Source: CAYMUR01 sp964393615
Lineage (GTDB): Bacteria > Planctomycetota > Planctomycetia > Pirellulales > Pirellulaceae
Reading direction: 5' to 3'
Length of the DNA: 51,459 nucleotides
Assembly (NCBI GenBank): GCA_964393615.1
Contig: CAYMUR010000029.1
Span: 1-51,459 of the forward strand
Below, piece by piece: positions 8,064 to 17,060 of the stretch (position 1 is the stretch's first letter; each line of letters starts with the position of its first letter). The notes beneath the pieces were generated by a model. It did no database searches. It was not told the DNA's origin and saw only the letters and a program-made list of their open reading frames with translations. The position numbers were made by a program, and so were the translations under genes.

Positions 8064-9224
8064 TCACCACACAAGCGGGCTGATCCCGTTCGGTGGACCC
8101 TGGTGCTGGTTCGCATAAAGGCCAGGGTGGTCTGCGTTTTCTTGAGTAATGGGAGTAATGGGTATCGAAAGAATCGGACCGGACATCCCTTCCTGTTCCG
8201 TAACGACAACTTCCTTCCATAGTGTGTCCGGTTCTTGAATCGTATCACCTATTTTAGGAACGTCACCTGTTTCCAAGTATTCCATGATCATTTTTCCCAA
8301 CAAAGGTGCCAAATCGGCGATACAAAAATCACTGGTGTACTCCATATAACCGTACCGAATGGCGTGTACCGCGATGTTTGTCCCATCTTCACCGGTAAGT
8401 ATGACGTGACCAGGCTGACCCTTGGGAACCCAACGACCCAGGGCTGACAACGCCGCCTGGGCTGCCGGCGTGTAATTCGCATCAGAGTGCAGATAAATAC
8501 CGTCGGTATCGGTGTGTACCGACATCCAATCTTGAATCACAAGCGTGGCCGTACCAGTACTCCAATCCCCTGATTTTGAAATCACTTCGATGTTCGGAAA
8601 GTTATCGACGACATCGTGAAATCCCGCATAGCGCAATTTGGCACCCGTCGTCGTCATCCTACCCTGGACTTCCAACACTTTTCCTTTCGGTTCACCATAC
8701 CGTTCGATAAGTGCGTCGACCATCGCCTGTCCAGCACCACGTGCTGCCTGTCGATCGCTTTCGGTGACTGTAAACATGACTTCGGCCCCAGTTTTTGTCG
8801 GCACCGAATTAAGAAACACGGCGACAGGTATCCCTGCCTCGTTGGCCAATTGGATAGCGGAACCAATGGAATACCCGTTCAACGGATAGACGGCTATAAA
8901 ATCGACCTCTTCAACAATCAACTCACGGATTCGGTCATTTTGCTTAACCGCGTCAAATTGTGGGCTGCGATACAGAAACTTTCCGCCAGCATCTTCCACC
9001 GTACGACGAAGACCATCGTCAAACATTTTCCAGTATTCATTTTGGGGATTGTCCATGGGGACCCAACCGACAACAAATTGAGATCCGTTTTTTGGACCCG
9101 TGTCATCTCCAGTCGTTGGTTTGGCGGGCGACGTTGCCGATTCGTGAACACAAGAAGTAGTCCCCAGCACAAGTAGCAAGGTGGCGTAAAGAAAACCGGT
9201 TTGTTTGATTTGTTTCGTATTCAT
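8064..9224 (-). CDS. Sugar ABC importer, substrate-binding lipoprotein (RbsB-like)
   Basis: 386 residues from the ATG at 9224 (other in-frame starts lie 11-19 codons upstream). The N-terminus is a signal peptide, LYATLLLVLGTTSC, with Cys as the likely lipidated residue, though the -3 position is Thr rather than the usual Leu. The rest is a periplasmic-binding-protein type 1 fold: FVVGWVPMDNPQNEYWKMFDDG is the typical first strand and helix, VDFAVYP-like DFIAVYPLN closes the first Rossmann strand set, and DGIYLHSDANYTPAAQAA is the second-domain sugar-contact segment. It captures a sugar or related compound for the ATPase and permease encoded divergently across a 331-base spacer. A 9-base tandem duplication near its 3' end gives PITPIT. 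Substrate unknown. Confidence 0.88.
   Translation of the reverse strand: MNTKQIKQTGFLYATLLLVLGTTSCVHESATSPAKPTTGDDTGPKNGSQFVVGWVPMDNPQNEYWKMFDDGLRRTVEDAGGKFLYRSPQFDAVKQNDRIRELIVEEVDFIAVYPLNGYSIGSAIQLANEAGIPVAVFLNSVPTKTGAEVMFTVTESDRQAARGAGQAMVDALIERYGEPKGKVLEVQGRMTTTGAKLRYAGFHDVVDNFPNIEVISKSGDWSTGTATLVIQDWMSVHTDTDGIYLHSDANYTPAAQAALSALGRWVPKGQPGHVILTGEDGTNIAVHAIRYGYMEYTSDFCIADLAPLLGKMIMEYLETGDVPKIGDTIQEPDTLWKEVVVTEQEGMSGPILSIPITPITQENADHPGLYANQHQGPPNGISPLVW
8144..8161. repeat. 9-bp tandem duplication inside the binding-protein gene
   Basis: GAGTAATGG occurs twice in a row (8144-8152, 8153-8161). Being in frame, it encodes the repeated PIT-PIT near the C-terminus of the binding protein. Confidence 0.85.
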
Positions 9225-9555
9225 TTTCTTGCGGTAGACCGTTTGAGAAATCAACATTGTTTTCGAGTACAGCCTCTCCATGGTGTACCATTTTTATCTT
9301 TACTTCAAGTCGACAACTTATATTCTGTAGACCGATTTTCTTGGAACAGTGCACCAAGACGACTAGGCCAGCCTATTCAATCGTTTCTACCTTCCCAAGG
9401 ATAGGGCTGGAAATTCCTGGCAGGGTAAGTCTATGATCTGGCATGGAAAACCGAACGCCTTGGAAACTGTTTGATAAGGATCACTCCTACCAGGATTACC
9501 ACGGGGACTGCCTCATTGACACCAACACATCGGCCAATCATGATGGCCCGTCCGC
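9225..9555. promoter_or_regulatory. Divergent promoter region of the sugar ABC transporter
   Basis: 331 bases separate the binding-protein gene (minus) from the ATPase gene (plus), so both promoters must lie here. An inverted repeat CTTGG-N9-CCAAG (9340-9358) sits near the middle, and the related CCAAGG / CCTTGG words recur around 9396 and 9460. This could be an operator for a regulator encoded elsewhere; no regulator gene lies beside the transporter. I see no consensus -35/-10 pair. Operator function is a guess from symmetry and position. Confidence 0.35.
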
Positions 9556-11091
9556 ATGGGTAATGACTCAGCTGTAAAACCAACATGGGGAACAGTACGA
9601 TTGACTGCCACAGACAGCATACCATTACGAGCCTGCGGGATTTACAAGTCTTTTGGCCCTAACAAGGTTTTACAGGGAGTCGATTTCGACGTTCGGGCCG
9701 GGGAAGTCCATGCGCTACTCGGAGAAAACGGTGCCGGCAAAACAACTTTGTTACGCATTCTTTCAGGACGTCAACAACCTAACGACGGCACCATCGAAAC
9801 AGCTGGCCACCACTACTCGGGACTCAATCCAGCCCAGGCCCAGGCCCTGGGCATAGAAATTGTTCCCCAACTTGTGGAACTGATCGACGATTTGTCGATT
9901 GCAGACAATATCTTTCTCGGACGTTGGCCAACAAATGGAATATGGATCGATCAACAGCAAATGCAGAGCCGTTCAGCCGATGTATTAGCGCGGGTGGGTA
10001 TTGATCTCGATCCACGGACCATGGTTCGAGAGTTGTCATATGTCGAAAAACAAATGGTCGAGATTGCACGCATCAATCAATTCAAACCTCGTGTTATCAT
10101 ACTTGATGAACCAACTGCGGCATTATCTGTGCGCGAAATAGCAATTCTGTTCGACCTCATCAACAAGTTGCGTGCCGCAGGAATCGGATTTGTTTTTGTG
10201 ACCCATTTCTTGAATGAAGTCTCCCGGATGAGTGATCGCACAACGATTCTTCGTGACGGTGCCATCGCTGCCACGGGGCCCACGTCACACTTCACCCTTG
10301 ACGACATGGTAAAACACATGGTCGGAAGTGTCGCTGACCTTTATACAAAGCATGACAGGCCCTATGGTACAGATGTCTTTTCAATTACTAACGCCCGCAC
10401 GGAGTTGATCGAGGACTTCAGCCTTCATTTGCGGGAACGTGAAATTGTCGGTATTGCCGCACCCAAAGGTGAAGGTGTTTCCGAAATGTTGCGCGCTGTA
10501 TGCCGTATCTCTGGACGATTAGAAAATGGACAACTACAGATTCGTGAATGTCCAGTTCACATTCGCAGTCCGGCAGATGCCTTACGTCACGGCATTGGCT
10601 ATTTAAGCGAGGATCGCGCGCGCTGGGGTATCATTCACGGCCGTGGATTGCGGGAAAACATTACCGTCAGTACCCTTAAGCAGTTTGCTTCACGGATTGG
10701 CTTTCTTCGTCTGGACCAGGAACGACAAACTGCACGCCAACTGGTAGACAAATTCTGGGTTACCACGCCCGGACTGGATGCTGACATGCGCTCCCTCAGT
10801 GGGGGTAATCAACAAAAAGCTCTTGTTTCACGGTTGTTTCATGCAAAGTTGTCCGTATACATCCTGGATGACCCAACCTTTGGTGTTGATGTGAAAGCAA
10901 AAGCTCAGCTTCACCGACTCATCGTAAAAGAAACAGCTCGTGGCGCTGGTGTTATCATGCACAGCTCCGATCTCGATGAGCTTGTACAAATGTGCGACCG
11001 AATCCTATTAGTAAAACGCGGTCGTATTGACCGGCAATGGTTAAGGGGTAAAGTCAGTTTACGACAGCTCGAAGAATCAATCGAACAGTAA
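9556..11091 (+). CDS. Sugar ABC importer, tandem ATPase (RbsA/MglA-like)
   Basis: 511 residues with two fused nucleotide-binding domains, the layout of ribose/galactose-type importers. Domain 1: Walker A GENGAGKTT (~residues 56-64), signature LSYVEKQMVEIAR and Walker B VIILDEPTAAL. Domain 2: the Walker A position reads APKGEGVSE without the Lys-Ser/Thr, so this site is degenerate as is common in this subfamily, but it keeps LSGGNQQKALVSRL and VYILDDPTFGVDV. It powers import through the permease encoded 104 bases downstream. The start lacks a strong Shine-Dalgarno; domain 1 begins at ~residue 24, so a somewhat later start is possible. Confidence 0.92.
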   Translation: MGNDSAVKPTWGTVRLTATDSIPLRACGIYKSFGPNKVLQGVDFDVRAGEVHALLGENGAGKTTLLRILSGRQQPNDGTIETAGHHYSGLNPAQAQALGIEIVPQLVELIDDLSIADNIFLGRWPTNGIWIDQQQMQSRSADVLARVGIDLDPRTMVRELSYVEKQMVEIARINQFKPRVIILDEPTAALSVREIAILFDLINKLRAAGIGFVFVTHFLNEVSRMSDRTTILRDGAIAATGPTSHFTLDDMVKHMVGSVADLYTKHDRPYGTDVFSITNARTELIEDFSLHLREREIVGIAAPKGEGVSEMLRAVCRISGRLENGQLQIRECPVHIRSPADALRHGIGYLSEDRARWGIIHGRGLRENITVSTLKQFASRIGFLRLDQERQTARQLVDKFWVTTPGLDADMRSLSGGNQQKALVSRLFHAKLSVYILDDPTFGVDVKAKAQLHRLIVKETARGAGVIMHSSDLDELVQMCDRILLVKRGRIDRQWLRGKVSLRQLEESIEQ

Positions 11092-11195
11092 CCGAGATGA
11101 AGATACTCTGACCCCATTTTCCGTCGTCGACGATTTTGGATTAATCATAACGTGGCAAGAGTAATACGCTTCTTTCAACGGAATTCATCGATACC

Positions 11196-12233
11196 ATGAA
11201 ACACACGCCAACAGGACCCAAGAACAAATCGTTGGCTTGGCAACTATTCCACAACCACTTCATCTGGATATTATTGGCAGGAACCATGATCGGTGCGACC
11301 TGGGCCAATACTCGTTTTGTATCGGCGTCGAATTTGTCAAATATTCTGCTGGCTGCAGCACCTTTAGGATGCCTAGTGCTGGCCGAATCGATTGTTCTGT
11401 TAACAGGTAATTTCGACTTGAGTATTGAAGCAAATATGGTTTTCGTGGCAATCGTCGGTGGATTGCTAATGGTACCACCGGAAACGATCGAAGGTCAGCT
11501 CGCAGCCGCCCAATGGGGCCTGCCCTGGCATTGGACCATCGTGTTGGCCATCATGTTGCTGCTCGCTTCGTTCATTGGCCTCATGAACGGGATCCTTGTC
11601 GCCTGGTTGCGCATGAACAACTTCATGGTCACCATGGCCACCATGATTATGCTGGAAGGACTGGCACTGGTAGTGGGAGAAGCCAGAAATATTTTTGGTA
11701 TCCCCGCTGGGTTTCGCTACGTGGGCACGGCCAATATCCACATCCTTGCCGATTTTTTTCCAATCGCCATTCCGGTCGCCGCAATCTTTCTCTTTGGACT
11801 GTTCGCAATCATCCATTTTGTACTTACGCGAACCGTTCTTGGCCGCCAGCTCTATGCCGTGGGTAGTAATCGTGAGGCCGCACGAGCAGCAGGAATCCCT
11901 GACCGACTTGTTATTCTTTGGGCGTATGTATTTTGTGGGTTGCTTTGCGGAATTGCGTCGTTCGTATTAGTAGGCCGACTGGGAACGGCGTCTGCAGGAA
12001 TCTCTGACGGCGCATTATTCGTTGCAGTTGCCGCAGCGGTGATCGGAGGAGTGAGTCTGTTTGGTGGTCGTGGAACCGCATTAGGAATTCTGGGGGGGTT
12101 ACTCTTAATGTCAGTCATTCAAAACGCAATGAACCTGGCAGAAATCAAAGCCAATTATGTCAAGGTTGTCTCCGGAGGAGTCATTCTGCTGGCGGTATTA
12201 GCAGACGCACTGCGATCTAGAACCAGGGAATAG
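11196..12233 (+). CDS. Sugar ABC importer, permease (RbsC-like)
   Basis: 345 residues, strongly hydrophobic, with about ten membrane segments. It follows the ATPase gene by 104 bases on the same strand and forms the importer with it and the divergent binding protein. Family marks: the early ESIVLLTGNFDLSIEANM segment (typical vLltGgiDLSvga.m), the GLMNGILVAWLRMNNFMVT segment (G.iNGllva.l.i.pFivT), and RQLYAVGSNREAARAAGI, the cytoplasmic EAA-like loop that docks on the ATPase. The cargo is probably a pentose, hexose or related small molecule. Confidence 0.92.
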   Translation: MKHTPTGPKNKSLAWQLFHNHFIWILLAGTMIGATWANTRFVSASNLSNILLAAAPLGCLVLAESIVLLTGNFDLSIEANMVFVAIVGGLLMVPPETIEGQLAAAQWGLPWHWTIVLAIMLLLASFIGLMNGILVAWLRMNNFMVTMATMIMLEGLALVVGEARNIFGIPAGFRYVGTANIHILADFFPIAIPVAAIFLFGLFAIIHFVLTRTVLGRQLYAVGSNREAARAAGIPDRLVILWAYVFCGLLCGIASFVLVGRLGTASAGISDGALFVAVAAAVIGGVSLFGGRGTALGILGGLLLMSVIQNAMNLAEIKANYVKVVSGGVILLAVLADALRSRTRE

Positions 12234-12373
12234 ACCAGGTACTTGGCGGTTCGACGCCTGAAGAAACCGGAATCGACAGCTACTCTCATCACGATCACAC
12301 CTTGCAATACGTTCCACAAGCAACCTGTCAGGGCACCGATTCGAGAGATTGACACAATGAATTGCAGCAAGAA

Positions 12374-12886
12374 TCAAACCATTCGCCAATCAGTATGATC
12401 ACCCCAATTCGTTAGCCACTGTCGCACAATTTCCTCGACTTCTTCCCCCTCTAGTCTTTCATGGGCAAGCAAGTGATCAACGATGGCTGCAATGGCCGCC
12501 CAATGATCTTCACGGTCAAACAGTCGATATAGCTGTACGGTGACTTGTTCCAGGTAAGCCAGCCGTTTGCGCTCCACTGGAAGGATTGCTGCTGCCGTGT
12601 CCCACGCGACTTGCCAGTCCGCCGCCCACTCGGCAACAGTCCCTGGATGGTAGGGTGCGCCACTGTGAATCATCTCTGCCACAGGACCAGCCAGAGCTAC
12701 CATCACGGTTTTCTCATGTAAGGTGCGACCGCTAAAAAGTTGAACAGGCCATTCCACCTGTATGTCGGCATGACGTTCCGGACCGTCATCCCAATCAGGC
12801 TCGATTGTCACAGAGCGCACCCGAGCGCCTACATAAATCGCCATAAACGCATGGCCTGCTTCATGGTATGCAGAGATCTCCGACAA
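12374..12886 (-). CDS. Stand-alone FtsH-type (M41-like) HEAGH zinc metalloprotease domain
   Basis: 170 residues. The N-terminus is AYHEAGHAFMA with the zinc-binding HExxH (His8, Glu9, His12), followed by VRSVTIEPD, matching the start of the FtsH peptidase domain (AyHEAGHA...vtIiPr). Later AGPVAEMIHSG fits the FtsH aGr.AEe...G segment, and AADWQVAWDTAAAIL sits where FtsH has its D-x-x-x-A-T-x-x-A helix with the third zinc ligand (Asp). The membrane anchor and AAA+ ATPase of FtsH are absent, so it must act alone or on easily unfolded substrates. The start is TTG at 12886, supported by GGAG seven bases upstream and by the motif beginning almost at once. Product of a truncation or a distinct small family; I favour the latter because the frame is intact. 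Confidence 0.7.
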   Translation of the reverse strand: MSEISAYHEAGHAFMAIYVGARVRSVTIEPDWDDGPERHADIQVEWPVQLFSGRTLHEKTVMVALAGPVAEMIHSGAPYHPGTVAEWAADWQVAWDTAAAILPVERKRLAYLEQVTVQLYRLFDREDHWAAIAAIVDHLLAHERLEGEEVEEIVRQWLTNWGDHTDWRMV

Positions 12887-13461
12887 ACAAACTCTCCTCT
12901 TTACTGCAATATCACCCAGGCCACTAGTTTGACCGGCGACTCACACCACTGGCACTCATCATACACAAATCGGTCGTATTTCCTGCCCCGCGAAAGGAGT
13001 TTCCATCTGTCACAATGGTTCCATGTGTTTTTTTATCCTACCATCCGTGACTCTCAACACAGAACTTCCCTGAACCATTGCCTTACCGGCCATTGCCTTA
13101 CCGGAAAGTTGCTGGTGGGGAAAACCTGTCGACGTGGAGAACTTCCTGTCAGGCTATCCCATCGCTGGAACAGAGGACCACTGCTGACAATCTCCTCCTT
13201 CACCAGTGTGGCAATCCGAGGTGGAATTGTTACTACCTAGCTCCACCAGCACAGAGACATTGACCTGATACATTTTTCACTACACAATCATGATAAATCC
13301 TTTGAGCAAGCGATAACGCATTATACGTTGCCTCATTTTGTAACACAGCATGCAAACCGTGTCAGGACAAACAGCATGGCTTATTGCTCTTTACGCCAGA
13401 TACTCTTAAACGATTTGCCATTTCTATTCCAAACACTCCCTGGCCGGGTAAAAGGTGCCTC
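12887..13461. other. Spacer between the peptidase and dinB genes
   Basis: About 575 bases between divergent genes, so both promoters should lie here. It contains an exact 15-base tandem duplication (13075-13104). No reading frame resembles a protein and I recognise no LexA-type box in front of dinB. Confidence 0.45.
13075..13104. repeat. Exact 15-bp tandem duplication
   Basis: CCATTGCCTTACCGG is present twice without spacer (13075-13089, 13090-13104) in the noncoding region upstream of dinB. Confidence 0.95.
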
Positions 13462-14667
13462 GTGATTCTGCATGTTGACATGGACGCCTTCTATGCTTCT
13501 GTCGAGATGCGTGACCAACCCGAGTTACAAGGACAACCCGTTGTCGTGGGAGGGAAACCGGAGGGGCGTGGTGTAGTCGCCGCAGCCAGCTACGAAGCTC
13601 GAAAATATGGTATCCATAGCGCCATGCCAGCGGCCCGAGCCAAGCGATTGTGTCCTGGCGCTATATTTCTGCCGCCACGGTTAGATTATTACGGGAACGT
13701 CTCTCGACAGATTCGAGATATTTTTCACCAGTACACCTCGCTGGTCGAACCACTGTCTTTGGACGAAGCATTTCTAGATGTAACCGGCAGCGCACGGCTG
13801 TTTGGATCGTCTGTTAAAATTGCTCAGCAAATCAAACAGAACATTGCTGATCGCTTGCAACTGGTCGCATCGGTCGGGGTGGCCTCCAATAAATTTTTGG
13901 CCAAACTGGCCAGTGATTTGGAAAAACCTGATGGATTTGTGATCGTCGATCCTAACCGAATTCAGCATTTTCTCGATGCATTACCTGTCGGTAGGCTTTG
14001 GGGCGTTGGCCGCGTCACCAGTAAAGAATTGCAAAGACTTGGAGTCGAAACAATTCGTGACATGCGTGCCTTGCCATTAGATACCCTACAACAACAGTTC
14101 GGAGAACATGGCCAACATCTCTGGGAACTATCACGGGGGATCGATGAGCGAAATGTCATACCAGATCGGGATGCAAAATCTATTTCACACGAGACGACAT
14201 TCGCGACCGATATTGATGACATGGAAGCCTTGCGGGCATGGGCTGTCAATCTAACAGACCAAGTCGCTCGACGATTACGGCGGGACCATTTGCGTGGACG
14301 AACCGTGCAACTAAAAGTTCGCTTTAGCGATTTCCACACCATCACACGCTCTACGACCTTGCCACAACCAACCGATATGACTCAGGAAATCTGGGAAGCC
14401 ACCAGCACCATGTTAGCCACTCGATTACCTGCCAGGCATTTGGCGGTGCGATTGCTGGGCGTTGGAGTGAGTAGCCTGGAACATAAAGAATGTACTCAGC
14501 TTGGTCTGTTTGACAGCGAGAGTCACGACACGCTAGCCAATTTAGATCGAGTCACTGATCAAATCTGTGAAAAGTTTGGCTCGTCTTCACTCGGTCGGGC
14601 AAGCGGGCTGAAGCGTGTGCCACCGACAACACAATCAAAACCTGGTGACTCAGCCCCTGAGCCTTGA
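13462..14667 (+). CDS. dinB: DNA polymerase IV (Y-family translesion polymerase)
   Basis: 401 residues from the GTG at 13462, chosen because AAAAGG lies six bases upstream and the protein then starts MILHVDMDAFYASVE, the normal DinB N-terminus; a longer TTG-initiated frame begins at 13384. The palm carries the metal-binding Asp of HVDMDAF and the SLDEAFLDVT block with the second acidic pair. The YEARKYGIHSAMP finger block is present, then a helix-hairpin-helix (GVGRVTSKELQRLGV) and the little-finger domain. Near the C-terminus QLGLFD is a canonical sliding-clamp binding peptide. It copies damaged DNA at stalled forks. No SOS box is evident. Confidence 0.95.
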   Translation: MILHVDMDAFYASVEMRDQPELQGQPVVVGGKPEGRGVVAAASYEARKYGIHSAMPAARAKRLCPGAIFLPPRLDYYGNVSRQIRDIFHQYTSLVEPLSLDEAFLDVTGSARLFGSSVKIAQQIKQNIADRLQLVASVGVASNKFLAKLASDLEKPDGFVIVDPNRIQHFLDALPVGRLWGVGRVTSKELQRLGVETIRDMRALPLDTLQQQFGEHGQHLWELSRGIDERNVIPDRDAKSISHETTFATDIDDMEALRAWAVNLTDQVARRLRRDHLRGRTVQLKVRFSDFHTITRSTTLPQPTDMTQEIWEATSTMLATRLPARHLAVRLLGVGVSSLEHKECTQLGLFDSESHDTLANLDRVTDQICEKFGSSSLGRASGLKRVPPTTQSKPGDSAPEP

Positions 14668-14930
14668 CTCCACTGCAGGTACTGACAATCAATCTGGTAT
14701 AGGTCGTATCGTGTACCGACTGGCATCAAGCATCACCTTTCGCGAGCAGGTTACTACAACGATGACACACTGTAAAGTCTTTGTTGACATGATCACCAAA
14801 TGATACAAGGTATGTTGTGTTCTTCAGCAAGATAGCATTTAATTTCCATGGTCTCGTCTCATTTCCTTCATGAACAAGGCGAATAACCAGCAATGGTTAT
14901 TCGTTCCAGCAACCATTTCGCAGGGAAGCA

Positions 14931-16577
14931 ATGAACTTCAAAAAGGATGAAACGGCGCAAAAGCTACGAGGAGGTTATTACACGGATCCCGACATAGCTT
15001 CCTTTTTAGTAAAGTGGGCACTCGAAAAAAAACCTCGCTCTGTTTTGGAACCTGCCTGCGGTAACGGTGCTTTCCTCAATGCGATTGCCAAAACTGGTAA
15101 CGGCAAAACGGTTGAACGGATCGAAGCCTATGAAATCATTCCACAAGAGGCCTCCAAAGCTCGGCAATTGGGCAAAACTCTTTCATCCACTAATGTCAAA
15201 GTGACTACCGGTGACTTTCTTCAACTGGCCCTTTCCAGAACCAAAGAACCGCCACGCTTTGATGCGGTTCTGGGAAATCCACCTTTTATTCGTTACCAAT
15301 ACCTCGATAAGAATTCACAGGAATTGGCAGAAAAGCTGTTCGCTGCATTTGCTCTGCCATTCACCAGGCACACCAACGCCTGGGTACCTTTCGTCCTGTC
15401 ATCCGTTGGCCAACTCTGCCCGGGTGGCCGACTGGCAATGGTCGTCCCTGTTGAAATTCTTCATATTTTACATGCCAAAGCACTGCGTGATTTTTTATTG
15501 GCACGCTGCTCAAAAATCCTGATTCTCGACCCGGCAGAAATATGGTTTGAAAAAACATTGCAAGGTGTTGTGCTGCTGTTGGCAGAACGAAAAGCGCACG
15601 CAGTCCAGCAACCAGCACAAATAGCAGTAACACCAATCAAGAATCGTCTAGAACTCTCCCATGGAAAAATGTCGAAGCTGTTTGACAATGCCATGTACAC
15701 TTGTGGATCCACCATGAACGGTAAATGGATGTTAACGCTCCTTTCTCACAAGGAACAGAAACTCGTCCAAAGACTCGAACGCAACGATCGCATTCGACGA
15801 TTTACCGAGATTGCTACCGTGGATGTCGGAATCGTCACTGGAGCGAATAAGTTTTTTCTTGTCCCTGATGCGGTGGTGGAACAATATGGATTGGAAAAAT
15901 GGGCACATCCAATGTTCGGGCGAAGCAACCATGTACCAGGCGTTGTTTACGACAAAGCAACGCACCAAAACAACCGCGACAGTGGGATCCCTACTAATTT
16001 TATCTGGTTTGGCCAGGAACCCTTTGACTCCTTACCGAGAGCAGTTCGTCAATATATTCGACTAGGTGAATCGCAACAGCTCCACCAACGCTATAAATGT
16101 CGAATCCGTTCGCCCTGGTATGCCGTGCCATCGGTTTATGCCACGACGGTGGGAATGCTCAAGCGGTCACACCACTTTCCTCGTCTTATCTTGAATCGTG
16201 TCAAGTCGTACACCACCGACACTGCTTACCGGGTTCAACCTAAAAATATCCGTGCAACAGACTTGGTGGTATCCTTTGTCAACAGCCTGACTGCCTTATC
16301 GACAGAATTAGAAGGCCGGCATTATGGAGGTGGTGTCCTTGAATTGGTTCCGTCCGAGATTGAGAACATATTGATACCTACGAGCCGATATGATCGTGGA
16401 GCGGTACAAGCATTGAACCGATCAATACGACGAGGCATGGAAGCTGACAAGGTATTGGCACAGCAAGACAAACTTGTGCTGCGACCACTTGGTGTGACAG
16501 AACAAGAAAGCCGAATGCTCTTGGATGCGTGGATCCGTCTCCGGGATCGAAGACATCGAAGCCAACAAGGAAAATAG
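14931..16577 (+). CDS. Adenine-N6 DNA methyltransferase (Eco57I/TaqI-like), orphan
   Basis: 548 residues, complete, with AGGGA before the ATG. GGYYTDPDIASFLVKW (14-29) and LEPACGNGAF (39-48, SAM-binding motif I) are followed by GNPPFIRYQ with the catalytic NPPF (116-119). The C-terminal half is a target-recognition region ending in YGGGVLELVPSEIENILIP, a block typical of Eco57I/BsuBI-type adenine methyltransferases. It therefore methylates adenine N6 in a specific DNA site. No restriction endonuclease is seen on either side (dinB before, two cysteine-rich miniproteins after), so it may be an orphan with a regulatory role or the remains of a restriction-modification pair. The recognition site cannot be read from the sequence. 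Confidence 0.88.
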   Translation: MNFKKDETAQKLRGGYYTDPDIASFLVKWALEKKPRSVLEPACGNGAFLNAIAKTGNGKTVERIEAYEIIPQEASKARQLGKTLSSTNVKVTTGDFLQLALSRTKEPPRFDAVLGNPPFIRYQYLDKNSQELAEKLFAAFALPFTRHTNAWVPFVLSSVGQLCPGGRLAMVVPVEILHILHAKALRDFLLARCSKILILDPAEIWFEKTLQGVVLLLAERKAHAVQQPAQIAVTPIKNRLELSHGKMSKLFDNAMYTCGSTMNGKWMLTLLSHKEQKLVQRLERNDRIRRFTEIATVDVGIVTGANKFFLVPDAVVEQYGLEKWAHPMFGRSNHVPGVVYDKATHQNNRDSGIPTNFIWFGQEPFDSLPRAVRQYIRLGESQQLHQRYKCRIRSPWYAVPSVYATTVGMLKRSHHFPRLILNRVKSYTTDTAYRVQPKNIRATDLVVSFVNSLTALSTELEGRHYGGGVLELVPSEIENILIPTSRYDRGAVQALNRSIRRGMEADKVLAQQDKLVLRPLGVTEQESRMLLDAWIRLRDRRHRSQQGK

Positions 16578-16659
16578 TCGCCTGAAGATTGGATGATTCT
16601 TTCAAAAGGGCAGTGGACAAACCAAAATGGACTGCCAGAGTTGCCAGCCGCTCCCATGT

Positions 16660-16869
16660 TCACCGACTGCACTGATTTCGATCGTTATCAATATCGTCTC
16701 TGACTTCCTCGGTCACAGCTTTCTCCAATCCAATACATTGTCTCACCGGTTGTGGCGGATATTTTTGAAAACGTGGATCCTGTTGGGACAGCTGACAAAG
16801 CAGAAATCTAGAACCGGTACCAGACACCACCTTACGAACATGCACACAATCTTCACAAAGGCTTATCAT
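16660..16869 (-). CDS. Small cysteine-containing protein of unknown function
   Basis: 69 residues from the ATG at 16869, which forms a 4-base ATGA overlap with the stop of the upstream miniprotein gene (16866-16869). The sequence MISLCEDCVHVRKVVSGTGS then FLLCQLSQQDPRFQKYPPQP then VRQCIGLE gives the pattern C-x2-C ... C ... DPRF-KYP-PV-x2-C, which I recognise as a conserved small hypothetical family without an assigned role. The four cysteines could bind one zinc ion. The overlap implies coupled translation with the CPXCG protein. Confidence 0.7.
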   Translation of the reverse strand: MISLCEDCVHVRKVVSGTGSRFLLCQLSQQDPRFQKYPPQPVRQCIGLEKAVTEEVRDDIDNDRNQCSR

Positions 16870-17060
16870 ATTCGGTCCTGTTCCGGCTCTGCCCATATGT
16901 TTGCTTCTCCCTCCGGATCAATCTCCAAGTGAACTATATGTGGGTTACAACAAACAGGACAATCTTCGACATATTCCTGACTCTTGCCAGCCGTGACGTC
17001 GATTGGTACCACGATCTCCTCGCCACACGAGTCGCATACGTATGTCGCTTCGTCATCCAT
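16866..17060 (-). CDS. CPXCG-motif cysteine-rich small protein
   Basis: 64 residues from the ATG at 17060; a longer in-frame start at 17105 would add 15 residues without family similarity. EATYVCDSCGEEI and EYVEDCPVCCNPHIVHLEID match the small CPXCG family (PF14255-like): CxxC near the N-terminus, CPxCC in the middle, acidic C-terminus. The CxxC pairs suggest a zinc ribbon. Function is unknown. Its stop overlaps the start of the next miniprotein gene (ATGA). Confidence 0.8.
   Translation of the reverse strand: MDDEATYVCDSCGEEIVVPIDVTAGKSQEYVEDCPVCCNPHIVHLEIDPEGEANIWAEPEQDRI

Noticed and set aside
12740..13240. 166-codon plus-strand frame opposite the peptidase start
   Set aside because: It overlaps the real peptidase gene antisense, includes the noncoding 15-bp duplication and has no similarity to known proteins.
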